DNA of 59,952 nt from Bacteroides sp. (GTDB taxonomy: Bacteria > Bacteroidota > Bacteroidia > Bacteroidales > Bacteroidaceae). A program made the translations under genes and the position numbers. Below the pieces are notes generated by a model that saw only the letters and a list, made by a program, of their open reading frames with translations, had not been told where the DNA came from and did no database searches. Each line of letters opens with the position of its first letter. The first letter of the stretch is position 1. This document shows positions 1 through 7,998 of the stretch, piece after piece. The stretch spans positions 1-59,952 of the forward strand of contig NZ_JAQVBV010000033.1 of NCBI RefSeq assembly GCF_028690125.1, in the 5' to 3' direction.

Positions 1-74
1 CATTCCGAACAGAGAAGTTAAGCCTCGTCACGCCGATGGTACTGCGTAACAGTGGGAGAGTAGGTAACTGCCGT
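1..74 (+). rRNA. rrf: 5S ribosomal RNA, 3' part
   Basis: The window opens inside a 5S rRNA. The conserved stretches CCGAACAGAGAAGTTAAG and GTGGGAGAGTAGGT are present in the expected order, and a strong terminator follows. The 5' end lies outside the window. It is presumably the last gene of an rRNA operon. The exact 3' end is estimated from where the closing stem should finish. Confidence 0.9.
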
Positions 75-82
75 TTTTCAAG

Positions 83-114
83 AAGCCCCTTGATTCGAAA
101 GAGTCAAGGGGCTT
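83..114 (+). terminator. Terminator after 5S rRNA
   Basis: An 11-bp perfect stem (AAGCCCCTTGA at 83-93 with TCAAGGGGCTT at 104-114) has a 10-nt loop and is followed by a short T-rich run. It fits an intrinsic terminator for the rRNA operon. Confidence 0.8.
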
Positions 115-121
115 TATTGCG

Positions 122-153
122 TTTGGTGGATTCGAAAAAAAGTATTATATTCG
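122..153 (+). promoter_or_regulatory. Probable promoter of the small lipoprotein gene
   Basis: TTTG at 122-125 and TATATTCG at 146-153 are separated by 20 nt. This matches the Bacteroides primary sigma pattern (TTTG, about 19-21 nt, TAnnTTTG) with one mismatch in the -7 box. It lies about 45 nt before the 197 start codon. Confidence 0.5.
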
Positions 154-196
154 CAACCGACAATTATATATTAATCGTTTAAAGCAAATCAAAAGT

Positions 197-490
197 ATGA
201 AGATTAAATTATTCCTAACTGCTGTGGCAGTAACATTTACCTTTGCTATGATGTCTTGTTCTGGTAATAAAACAGCTAATAGTGCTTCTGAAGGAGAAGC
301 AACGGATTCTGTTGAAGTTGTAGAAGCTGCTGTATGTACTCAAACTGACTCTTGCTGTCAAAAGACAGACTCTTGTGCTACTTCTTGTGATAAGAAGGCT
401 GATTGCAATAAGACTAATTGTGATAAGAAAGCTAATTGCGACAAGAAAGCTGATAGTGCAGAAAAGAAAGAATGCTGCGATAAGAAGTAA
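197..490 (+). CDS. Small Cys/Lys-rich lipoprotein
   Basis: This 97-residue protein is of unknown function. It begins with a lipoprotein signal: a hydrophobic core, then MMSC at residues 18-21, so the mature protein would start at Cys21. The N-terminal mature part is acidic and Ser/Thr/Ala-rich. The C-terminal half is a degenerate repeat of CDKKA(D/N) units, with about a dozen further cysteines in CC or single form spaced by Lys/Asp. The Cys density suggests metal binding or disulphide cross-linking, but no known metal motif is exact. It stands alone between its own promoter and a strong terminator, so it is monocistronic. I do not recognise a named family. Confidence 0.75.
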   Translation: MKIKLFLTAVAVTFTFAMMSCSGNKTANSASEGEATDSVEVVEAAVCTQTDSCCQKTDSCATSCDKKADCNKTNCDKKANCDKKADSAEKKECCDKK

Positions 491-516
491 TTTATTGATT
501 TAGAATGATAAATCAG

Positions 517-550
517 GAGGGTACAGGGTGTTCCGACACTTTGTACCCTC
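517..550 (+). terminator. Terminator after the small lipoprotein
   Basis: GAGGGTAC (517-524) pairs with GTACCCTC (543-550). The inner bases continue the stem with two G-U pairs to about 15 bp around a TCCG tetraloop, and a T-rich tract follows. Confidence 0.8.
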
Positions 551-654
551 TTTCTATTTTATGACGAATAGAGGATGACTTGTGATATATTCTTTTTTAT
601 TATTGGTTTTATCTTATGAAATGAAGTTTTTTTTGATAAAAAAGTAACGTATTA

Positions 655-685
655 TTTGGTGGATAAGAAATAATCTCTACCTTTG
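655..685 (+). promoter_or_regulatory. Promoter of the leu operon
   Basis: TTTG at 655-658 and TACCTTTG at 678-685 are separated by 19 nt, a full match to the Bacteroides primary promoter consensus. Transcription should start near 692, about 20 nt before the leader peptide start codon and well upstream of leuA. Confidence 0.75.
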
Positions 686-713
686 CATCGTTAAACAATA
701 AAAAGACAATAAA

Positions 714-797
714 ATGAATCAGATGTTTATACATATTCTACTGTGCGGTATTATTATTCTACTATCAAAGTTTAGTGGAAGTGAGTGCTGCGCGTAA
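714..797 (+). CDS. Leu/Ile-rich leader peptide of the leu operon
   Basis: This is a 27-codon open frame starting with ATG just after the promoter. Residues 6-17 hold five isoleucines and four leucines (including IIILL at 13-17); there is no valine. Three of the four Leu codons are CTA and one is CTG. It ends GSECCA. It is followed by an intrinsic terminator and then leuA, the classic arrangement of an amino-acid attenuator. Ribosome stalling at the Ile/Leu run would stop just before the segment 776-785 that can pair with the terminator. The combined Ile and Leu content suggests control by both amino acids. Confidence 0.8.
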   Translation: MNQMFIHILLCGIIILLSKFSGSECCA

Positions 798-858
798 AAG
801 TGTATGATCAAAATATACGAAAGCCTTTCTCACTTCCATGTGTGAAAGGCTTTTTTTT
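776..858 (+). promoter_or_regulatory. Transcription attenuator of the leu operon
   Basis: Two exclusive structures are visible. In the antiterminator, TGGAAGTGAG (776-785, inside the leader codons) pairs perfectly with CTCACTTCCA (829-838). In the terminator, AAGCCTTTCTCAC (821-833) pairs with GTGTGAAAGGCTT (840-852) with one mismatch, followed by eight T (851-858). The 829-833 segment is shared, so only one structure can form. A ribosome stalled at the CTA-CTA codons (759-764) would leave 776-785 free and favour read-through; unhindered translation to the stop at 795 would cover it and allow termination. Confidence 0.8.
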
Positions 859-890
859 GATATTAATAATTATATAAATCATAATAGAAA

Positions 891-2387
891 ATGGACAATA
901 GGTTATTTATTTTCGATACCACCCTTCGGGATGGTGAGCAGGTTCCGGGATGCCAATTGAATACAGTAGAAAAAATTCAGGTAGCAAAGGCATTGGAAGC
1001 TCTGGGGGTAGATGTGATTGAAGCTGGTTTCCCTATCTCTAGTCCGGGAGATTTTAATTCGGTAATAGAGATTTCGAAAGCAGTGACTTGGCCTACAATT
1101 TGTGCTTTGACACGTGCCGTTCAAAAGGATATTGATGTTGCTGCGGATGCGTTGAGGTTTGCTAAACATAAACGTATTCATACAGGTATTGGTACTTCTG
1201 ATTCTCACATCAAGTATAAGTTTAATTCAAATCGCGAAGAGATTATCGAACGTGCGGTAGCTGCTGTGAAATATGCACGTCGCTTTGTAGACGATGTGGA
1301 ATTTTATGCAGAAGATGCAGGTCGTACAGATAAAGAATATCTGGCACGTGTAATTGAAGCAGTGATTAAAGCCGGAGCTACAGTAGTGAATATTCCGGAT
1401 ACAACTGGATATTGTTTACCTTCAGAATATGGTGCTAAGATTAAATATCTGATGGATCACGTTGATGGTATTGATAAAGCCATTATTTCTACTCATTGTC
1501 ATAATGATTTAGGTATGGCAACAGCTAATACAATGGCGGGTGTTTTAAATGGTGCTCGTCAGGTAGAAGTAACCATTAATGGTATTGGTGAACGTGCCGG
1601 AAACACTGCTCTTGAGGAAATTGCAATGATTATCAAGAGCCATCATGAAATTGATATTCAAACTAATATTAATACTCAGAAGATTTATCCGACCAGCCGT
1701 ATGGTATCTAGTTTGATGAATATGCCTGTGCAGCCGAATAAGGCAATTGTTGGTCGTAATGCTTTTGCCCATTCATCCGGTATTCATCAAGATGGTGTAT
1801 TGAAGAATGTGCAAACGTATGAAATTATTGATCCTCATGATGTAGGTATTGATGATAACTCAATTGTATTGACTGCCCGTAGCGGACGTGCTGCTTTGAA
1901 GAGCCGTCTTGCTGTCTTAGGTGTTAAATTGGATCAGGATAATTTGGATAAGGTATACGAAGATTTCTTGAAGCTGGCTGATAAGAAAAAAGATATTAAT
2001 GATGATGATATTCTTGTATTGGCGGGGGCAGATCGTACCCAGAATCATCGTATTAAATTAGATTATTTGCAGGTAACAAGTGGTATTGGTGTCCGTTCGG
2101 TTGCTAGTCTGGGATTGAATATTTCCGGTGAAAAGTTTGAAGCCTGTGCTAGTGGAAATGGTCCGGTAGATGCTGCGATTAAGGCTTTGAAAAAGATTGT
2201 AGACCGCCACATGACATTAAAGGAGTTTACGATTCAAGCTATCAGCAAAGGAAGTGATGACGTTGGAAAAGTGCATATGCAGGTAGAATATGATAACCAG
2301 ATGTATTATGGCTTTGGAGCTAATACAGATATTATAGCGGCTTCTGTAGAAGCTTATATTGACTGCATTAATAAGTTCAAAAATTAA
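891..2387 (+). CDS. leuA: 2-isopropylmalate synthase
   Basis: The enzyme condenses acetyl-CoA with 2-oxoisovalerate, the first committed step of leucine synthesis, in the cytosol. At 498 residues it has the usual LeuA length. The N-terminal TIM barrel begins with FDTTLRDGEQ (residues 8-17), which supplies the metal-binding Asp. The signature THCHNDLGMATANT supplies the metal-binding histidines. The C-terminal 120 residues form the regulatory dimer domain (SGNGPVDAA), the site of leucine feedback inhibition in this family. It is the first structural gene after the attenuator and heads leuA-leuC-leuD-4432-leuB. Confidence 0.96.
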   Translation: MDNRLFIFDTTLRDGEQVPGCQLNTVEKIQVAKALEALGVDVIEAGFPISSPGDFNSVIEISKAVTWPTICALTRAVQKDIDVAADALRFAKHKRIHTGIGTSDSHIKYKFNSNREEIIERAVAAVKYARRFVDDVEFYAEDAGRTDKEYLARVIEAVIKAGATVVNIPDTTGYCLPSEYGAKIKYLMDHVDGIDKAIISTHCHNDLGMATANTMAGVLNGARQVEVTINGIGERAGNTALEEIAMIIKSHHEIDIQTNINTQKIYPTSRMVSSLMNMPVQPNKAIVGRNAFAHSSGIHQDGVLKNVQTYEIIDPHDVGIDDNSIVLTARSGRAALKSRLAVLGVKLDQDNLDKVYEDFLKLADKKKDINDDDILVLAGADRTQNHRIKLDYLQVTSGIGVRSVASLGLNISGEKFEACASGNGPVDAAIKALKKIVDRHMTLKEFTIQAISKGSDDVGKVHMQVEYDNQMYYGFGANTDIIAASVEAYIDCINKFKN

Positions 2388-2434
2388 GGAGAAGACTATA
2401 ATTCAATTCTAATTTGCAAAATTATAATAAATAA

Positions 2435-3829
2435 ATGAATACATTATTTGATAAAATATGGGATGCTCACGTGGTAACTACCGTGGAAGATGGTCCTACA
2501 CAGCTTTATATTGATCGGCTTTATTGCCATGAGGTGACTAGTCCGCAGGCTTTTTCAGGGTTGCGTGAACGGGGAATTAGCGTGTTACGTCCGGATAAAG
2601 TGTTTTGTATGCCGGATCATAATACACCAACGCATGATCAGGATAAACCGATTGAAGATCAGATATCCAAGACTCAGGTAGATACATTGACGAAAAATGC
2701 CAAAGATTTTGGTTTGACACATTACGGCATGATGCACCCAAAGAATGGAATTATTCATGTGGTAGGTCCTGAACGGGCTTTAACTCTGCCGGGTATGACA
2801 ATTGTTTGTGGTGACTCTCATACTTCAACTCATGGTGCAATGGGTGCTATTGCTTTCGGTATCGGAACCAGTGAAGTGGAAATGGTATTGGCTTCTCAAT
2901 GTATACTTCAGTCGAGACCGAAAACAATGCGTATTACTGTAGATGGAGAATTGGGAAAAGGGGTGACTGCAAAAGATGTGGCACTCTATATGATGTCAAA
3001 GATGACTACCAGTGGTGCTACAGGATATTTTGTAGAATATGCAGGTTCCACTATCCGTAATTTGACAATGGAAGGACGCCTTACTCTTTGTAATCTTTCT
3101 ATCGAGATGGGTGCTCGTGGTGGTATGGTCGCTCCGGATGAAGTGACTTTTGAATATATCAAAGGTCGCGAAAATGCTCCGGAAGGCAAAGAGTGGGAGA
3201 TAGCCATGGAATATTGGAAGACATTGAAAAGTGATGATGACGCTGTCTTTGATAAAGAAGTGCGGTTTGACGCAGCTGATATTGAGCCTATGATTACTTA
3301 TGGAACTAATCCTGGCATGGGTATGGGTATCACACAGCATATTCCTACGATGGAAGGACTGGGAGAAGCGGCACAGGTTTCTTTCAAAAAATCTTTGGAT
3401 TATATGGGATTCCAACCCGGTGAATCTCTATTGGGAAAGAAAATTGACTATGTATTTCTCGGAGCGTGTACCAATGGACGTATTGAAGACTTCCGGGCAT
3501 TTGCTGCCATAGTGAAAGGGCGTAAGAAAGCGGATAACGTGATTGCATGGCTTGTTCCGGGTTCATGGATGGTAGATGCTCAAATTCGTAAAGAAGGTAT
3601 AGACAAGATTCTGACAGAAGCCGGATTTGCAATTCGTCAGCCGGGATGTTCCGCTTGTTTGGCGATGAATGATGATAAGATTCCGGCAGGTAAATACTCC
3701 GTTTCAACTAGTAACCGTAACTTCGAAGGTCGTCAGGGACCGGGAGCACGTACCTTGTTGGCTAGCCCGTTAGTAGCTGCCGCTGCAGCAGTGACAGGAG
3801 TAATTACTGATCCGAGAGAATTTATTTAA
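2435..3829 (+). CDS. leuC: 3-isopropylmalate dehydratase, large subunit
   Basis: This is the aconitase-family large subunit that isomerises 2- to 3-isopropylmalate together with LeuD. At 464 residues it has normal length. Iron-sulphur ligands are visible in GACTNGR and in the CSACLAMN segment near the C-terminus; VCGDSHTSTHGAMGAIAFGI is the substrate-binding signature. It lies 47 nt after leuA and 27 nt before leuD, in the same operon. The same enzyme can also isomerise citramalate, which matters because of the extra synthase gene downstream. Confidence 0.96.
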   Translation: MNTLFDKIWDAHVVTTVEDGPTQLYIDRLYCHEVTSPQAFSGLRERGISVLRPDKVFCMPDHNTPTHDQDKPIEDQISKTQVDTLTKNAKDFGLTHYGMMHPKNGIIHVVGPERALTLPGMTIVCGDSHTSTHGAMGAIAFGIGTSEVEMVLASQCILQSRPKTMRITVDGELGKGVTAKDVALYMMSKMTTSGATGYFVEYAGSTIRNLTMEGRLTLCNLSIEMGARGGMVAPDEVTFEYIKGRENAPEGKEWEIAMEYWKTLKSDDDAVFDKEVRFDAADIEPMITYGTNPGMGMGITQHIPTMEGLGEAAQVSFKKSLDYMGFQPGESLLGKKIDYVFLGACTNGRIEDFRAFAAIVKGRKKADNVIAWLVPGSWMVDAQIRKEGIDKILTEAGFAIRQPGCSACLAMNDDKIPAGKYSVSTSNRNFEGRQGPGARTLLASPLVAAAAAVTGVITDPREFI

Positions 3830-3856
3830 TTGATAATGGATAATAGATAATTGGAA

Positions 3857-4456
3857 ATGAAAGCAAAATTTGATATAATAACAAGTACTTGTGTACCATT
3901 GCCCTTAGAAAATGTGGATACAGACCAGATTATTCCGGCACGTTTTCTGAAAGCGACAACTCGTGAAGAGAAATTTTTCGGAGATAACTTGTTTCGTGAT
4001 TGGCGTTATAATGCAGATGGTTCTTTGAATAAAGATTTTGTGCTGAATGATCCTACCTATAGCGGACAAATATTGGTTGCCGGGAAAAATTTCGGTTCAG
4101 GTTCCAGCCGCGAACACGCAGCTTGGGCGATTGCCGGATATGGTTTCCGTGTAGTGGTATCTAGTTTCTTTGCAGACATTCATAAAAATAATGAATTGAA
4201 CAATTTTGTGCTTCCTGTAGTTGTTTCAGAGGAATTCTTGCAAGAATTGTTCGACTCTATTTATGCGAATCCGAAGATGGAGGTGGAAGTGAATCTTCCG
4301 GAACAGACTATTACTAATAGAGCGACAGGTAAGAGCGAATGTTTTGAAATCAATGCTTATAAGAAACTTTGTCTGATGAATGGACTGGATGATATCGATT
4401 TCTTGTTGAGCAATAAAAATAAAATAGAACAATGGGAAGAGAAAGCGTCAAAATAG
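3857..4456 (+). CDS. leuD: 3-isopropylmalate dehydratase, small subunit
   Basis: The small subunit partners LeuC and carries the swivelling domain. The conserved NVDTDQIIPARFL and GKNFGSGSSREHA motifs are clear. The ATG at 3857 is preferred over the in-frame TTG at 3851, giving 199 residues, the family norm. Its last 25 nt overlap the next gene in another frame, implying translational coupling. Confidence 0.94.
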   Translation: MKAKFDIITSTCVPLPLENVDTDQIIPARFLKATTREEKFFGDNLFRDWRYNADGSLNKDFVLNDPTYSGQILVAGKNFGSGSSREHAAWAIAGYGFRVVVSSFFADIHKNNELNNFVLPVVVSEEFLQELFDSIYANPKMEVEVNLPEQTITNRATGKSECFEINAYKKLCLMNGLDDIDFLLSNKNKIEQWEEKASK

Positions 4457-5964
4457 AGATCATGGACACAACCCTCCGCGACGGTGAACAGACCAGCGGA
4501 GTATCCTTTGTGCCTCATGAGAAACTAATGATTGCTCGTTTGCTATTGGAAGACTTAAAGGTGGACCGCGTAGAGGTTGCCTCAGCGCGTGTATCCGACG
4601 GTGAGTTTGAAGCCGTTAAGATGATATGTGACTGGGCAGCACGCCGGAATTTGCTTCATAAAGTCGAAGTATTGGGATTTGTAGATGGCGGTACTTCGGT
4701 CGATTGGATACAACGTACAGGTTGCCGCGTCATCAATCTGCTTTGCAAAGGTTCGTTGAAACATTGTATGCAGCAGTTGAAAAAAAGTCCGGAAGAACAT
4801 ATTGCTGATATTGTTAATGTAGTGGGTTATGCCGACGAACAAGATATTGCAGTTAATGTCTATCTGGAAGATTGGAGCAATGGAATGAAAGATTCTTCTG
4901 AATATGTATTTCAGTTGATGGATGGATTGAAAGGTGCTAATATCAAACGTTATATGTTGCCGGATACATTGGGAATACTGAATCCTTTACAAGTGATAGA
5001 GTATATGCGGAAGATGAAGAAACGGTATCCGGATACTCACTTTGATTTTCATGCACATAATGATTATGATCTGGCAGTAAGCAATGTGTTGGCGGCTGTC
5101 CTGAGTGGAGTGAAAGGATTGCATACGACGATTAACGGTTTGGGTGAGCGGGCCGGAAATGCCCCTTTGGCAAGTGTGCAGGCTATTCTGAAAGATCATT
5201 TCAATGCGCTGACTAATATTGATGAAAGCCGTTTGAACGATGTAAGTCGGGTAGTAGAGTCTTACTCCGGTATTGTAATTCCTGCCAATAAGCCGATTGT
5301 AGGTGAAAATGTATTTACGCAAGTAGCTGGTGTTCATGCTGATGGCGATAATAAGAACAATCTTTATTGCAATGATTTGTTGCCCGAACGTTTTGGACGT
5401 AAACGAGAGTATGCGTTAGGTAAAACCAGTGGTAAGGCTAATATTCGTAAAAATCTGGAAGATTTGGGATTGGATTTGGATGAAGAATCCATGCGTCAGG
5501 TCACAGAACGTATCATTGAATTGGGGGATAAGAAAGAGCTGGTTACTCAGGAAGATTTGCCTTATATTGTTTCAGATGTGCTAAAACATGGAGTGGAAGG
5601 TGAAAAAGTGAAATTAAAGAGCTATATTGTGAACCTTGCTCATGGTTTGAAACCAATGGCAACCTTGAAAATAGAAATCAACGGCAAAGAATTTGAAGAG
5701 AGTTCAAGTGGAGACGGTCAGTATGATGCTTTTGTACGTGCTTTACGTAAAATATATAAGGTAACTTTGGGGCGTAAATTCCCGATGCTGACAAATTATG
5801 CCGTAAGTATTCCTCCCGGCGGACGTACGGATGCATTTGTGCAGACTGTGATTACATGGAGTTATGAGGACAAAGTGTTCCGTACCCGTGGTCTGGATGC
5901 CGACCAGACAGAAGCTGCCATTAAGGCGACCGTGAAAATGCTGAATATCATTGAGAATGAATAG
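4432..5964 (+). CDS. Isopropylmalate/citramalate synthase family enzyme (probable citramalate synthase)
   Basis: This 510-residue paralogue of LeuA keeps DTTLRDGEQTSGVSF near the N-terminus, the FHAHNDYDLAVSN metal-binding motif and a C-terminal LeuA dimer-type regulatory domain (SSGDGQYDA). It is clearly diverged from the LeuA at 891. The likely reaction is acetyl-CoA plus pyruvate to (R)-citramalate. LeuCD and LeuB could convert this to 2-oxobutyrate for isoleucine. The assignment is inference from co-location with leuC, leuD and leuB and from the Ile codons of the leader; a second isopropylmalate or a homocitrate synthase is possible. It overlaps leuD by 25 nt. Confidence 0.8.
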   Translation: MGRESVKIEIMDTTLRDGEQTSGVSFVPHEKLMIARLLLEDLKVDRVEVASARVSDGEFEAVKMICDWAARRNLLHKVEVLGFVDGGTSVDWIQRTGCRVINLLCKGSLKHCMQQLKKSPEEHIADIVNVVGYADEQDIAVNVYLEDWSNGMKDSSEYVFQLMDGLKGANIKRYMLPDTLGILNPLQVIEYMRKMKKRYPDTHFDFHAHNDYDLAVSNVLAAVLSGVKGLHTTINGLGERAGNAPLASVQAILKDHFNALTNIDESRLNDVSRVVESYSGIVIPANKPIVGENVFTQVAGVHADGDNKNNLYCNDLLPERFGRKREYALGKTSGKANIRKNLEDLGLDLDEESMRQVTERIIELGDKKELVTQEDLPYIVSDVLKHGVEGEKVKLKSYIVNLAHGLKPMATLKIEINGKEFEESSSGDGQYDAFVRALRKIYKVTLGRKFPMLTNYAVSIPPGGRTDAFVQTVITWSYEDKVFRTRGLDADQTEAAIKATVKMLNIIENE

Positions 5965-6025
5965 ATGGGGTGCAGCTTTTCTAAAGAATATTTTATAAGT
6001 ATATAAATAGAAAGAATTAACAATT

Positions 6026-7087
6026 ATGGATTTTAAAATTGCTGTATTAGCAGGCGACGGTATCGGACCGGAAATCTCCGTGCAAGGAGTAAATGTAATG
6101 AGTGCCGTTTGTGAGAAGTTTGGTCACAAAGTAAGTTACGAATATGCAATCTGTGGTGCGGATGCTATTGATAAAGTAGGTGATCCGTTTCCGGAAAAAA
6201 CTTTTCAGATTTGTAAGGATGCTGATGCTGTTTTATTTTCGGCTGTAGGTGATCCGAAATTTGATAATGATCCTACTGCAAAGGTTCGTCCGGAACAGGG
6301 ATTGCTTGCTATGCGTAAAAAACTAGGCTTGTTTGCTAATATACGTCCGGTACAGACATTTAAATGCCTCATTCATAAGTCTCCTTTGCGTGCCGAGTTA
6401 GTAGAGAATGCTGACTTTGTCTGTATTCGTGAATTGACAGGCGGTATGTATTTCGGTGAAAAATATCAGGATAATGATAAGGCTTATGATACTAATTATT
6501 ATACTCGTCCGGAAATTGAACGTATCTTGAAAGTTAGTTTTGAATACGCAATGAAGCGTAGAAAGCATCTGACGGTTGTAGATAAAGCAAACGTGTTGGC
6601 TTCTTCCCGTCTGTGGCGTCAGATTGCACAGGAAATGGCTCCTAACTATCCGGAGGTGACTACTGATTATATGTTTGTGGATAATGCTGCCATGAAGATG
6701 ATTCAAGAACCTGCTTTCTTCGATGTGATGGTGACGGAAAACACATTCGGTGATATTCTTACTGACGAAGGTTCTGTAATCAGTGGTTCTATGGGCTTGC
6801 TCCCTTCTGCTTCTACCGGTGAAAGTACTCCTGTTTTTGAGCCGATTCATGGTTCATGGCCACAGGCTAAAGGATTAAATATTGCAAATCCGTTAGCTCA
6901 GATTCTTTCTGTAGCCATGTTGTTTGAATACTTTGATTGTAAGAAAGAGGGAGCCCTGATTCGTAAGGCAGTAGATGCTTCTTTAGATGAGAATGTACGT
7001 ACTCCGGAAATTCAAGTTGCCGAAGGTGCTAAGTACGGAACAAAGGAAGTAGGACAATGGATTGTTGATTATATTAAAAACGTCTGA
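6026..7087 (+). CDS. leuB: 3-isopropylmalate dehydrogenase
   Basis: NAD-dependent oxidative decarboxylation of 3-isopropylmalate, third leucine step. At 353 residues it has the family's normal length. GDGIGPEI at the N-terminus, RELTGGMYFG, the catalytic Lys in VVDKANVLASSRLW, and the Asp-rich metal site in NTFGDILTDEGSVISGSMG are intact. GSWPQAKGLNIANPLA near the end is a family signature. It is the last gene of the operon, 61 nt after the synthase gene, and faces the opposite-strand PAP2 gene across a fold-back element. Confidence 0.96.
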   Translation: MDFKIAVLAGDGIGPEISVQGVNVMSAVCEKFGHKVSYEYAICGADAIDKVGDPFPEKTFQICKDADAVLFSAVGDPKFDNDPTAKVRPEQGLLAMRKKLGLFANIRPVQTFKCLIHKSPLRAELVENADFVCIRELTGGMYFGEKYQDNDKAYDTNYYTRPEIERILKVSFEYAMKRRKHLTVVDKANVLASSRLWRQIAQEMAPNYPEVTTDYMFVDNAAMKMIQEPAFFDVMVTENTFGDILTDEGSVISGSMGLLPSASTGESTPVFEPIHGSWPQAKGLNIANPLAQILSVAMLFEYFDCKKEGALIRKAVDASLDENVRTPEIQVAEGAKYGTKEVGQWIVDYIKNV

Positions 7088-7109
7088 TAATATATTTATA
7101 ATAAAAAAG

Positions 7110-7256
7110 GAGACTGTCCGAAAATTGATTGTATGTTCTTATTTTGTTCTGTTATCCTGAACTTGTCGAAGGATCTACTTTGAATGTATCAAAGAGGAGG
7201 CTTTCACTACGCTCGGGATGGCAGAATGAGAGGACTTACAGACTTTTCGGCCAGTT
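7110..7256. repeat. Large intergenic fold-back element
   Basis: The 196-nt gap between leuB and the convergent PAP2 gene can fold back almost end to end. The outer arms are ACTGTCCGAAAA (about 7113-7124) and TTTTCGGCCAGT (about 7243-7254), with one mismatch. Inner arms CTGTTATCCTGA and TCGGGATGGCAG pair with several G-U pairs. The inner sequence (ATCCTGAACTTGTCGAAGGATC) resembles a widespread interspersed intergenic repeat of bacteria, but this is from memory. It may act as a bidirectional terminator or be a non-autonomous repeat. No coding capacity was seen. Confidence 0.6.
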
Positions 7257-7283
7257 CCCTTCCTTATTAAATGTACTTTTGCA

Positions 7284-7967
7284 TTAACCTTGAACAATGG
7301 AATAAATAATGATACCAAGAGTGGTCAGTAATCCGGCATAGGTGATTATTTCTGTTTGTTTCGTCTTCTTTGTATTTGACGATTGGGTAACAGAATCCAG
7401 GTGGATCGCCAATTTATGGAAAATAAGATAGATTATCCATGCTCCGAATCCTCCGATAATAGCTCCCACTAATAAATCTCCGGGATAATGTAATCCCAGA
7501 TACAGGCGTGTATATGAATTAGTAAATGCCCACAATACGATAAAGATACTCAGCCAACGTTTACGAAATAAACAAATCAGGAAGATGGCAAGTCCGAATG
7601 AATTGGCTGCATGACAGGAAGGAAAGCCGAAACCTCCTCCGTGTCTTCCATTTACAATATAGACTAGGTCAGCAATCGGATTTTCCGGATTGGAAGGACG
7701 CAAGCGACCTACCAACGGGCGAATCAGGCTATTACACATCTGGTCGCCAAAAGTGATAGTCAGTGCAATAGCTACTACATAACAAAGGGCTACTTTCCAA
7801 TGGAAGTTTTTTAGTAATACATATAAAATAGTAGCGTACATTGGTATCCATATTACTTTTCCGGTAAAAGCACTCATAAAGTAATCCCAGAACGGTGAGT
7901 GTATTCCATTAAAGAATAAAAGTATATTAGTATCTATATTTGATAGACTTTGTATTATTTCATTCAT
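7284..7967 (-). CDS. PAP2-family membrane phosphatase
   Basis: This 227-residue integral membrane protein has about six hydrophobic segments. The acid-phosphatase signature is present in three parts: GRLRPSNPE, FPSCHAANSFG (the usual PSGH has Cys for Gly) and TRLYLGLHYPGDLLVG. Likely substrates are lipid phosphates such as phosphatidylglycerol phosphate, lipid A phosphate or undecaprenyl pyrophosphate; the sequence does not decide. It lies 31 nt downstream of the sulfatase-fold phosphotransferase gene on the same strand, so the two are probably co-transcribed and may act on the same envelope lipid. Confidence 0.88.
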   Translation of the reverse strand: MNEIIQSLSNIDTNILLFFNGIHSPFWDYFMSAFTGKVIWIPMYATILYVLLKNFHWKVALCYVVAIALTITFGDQMCNSLIRPLVGRLRPSNPENPIADLVYIVNGRHGGGFGFPSCHAANSFGLAIFLICLFRKRWLSIFIVLWAFTNSYTRLYLGLHYPGDLLVGAIIGGFGAWIIYLIFHKLAIHLDSVTQSSNTKKTKQTEIITYAGLLTTLGIIIYSIVQG

Positions 7968-7998
7968 ATAAAATGTATTATAGAAAAGTGAAGTTTGT

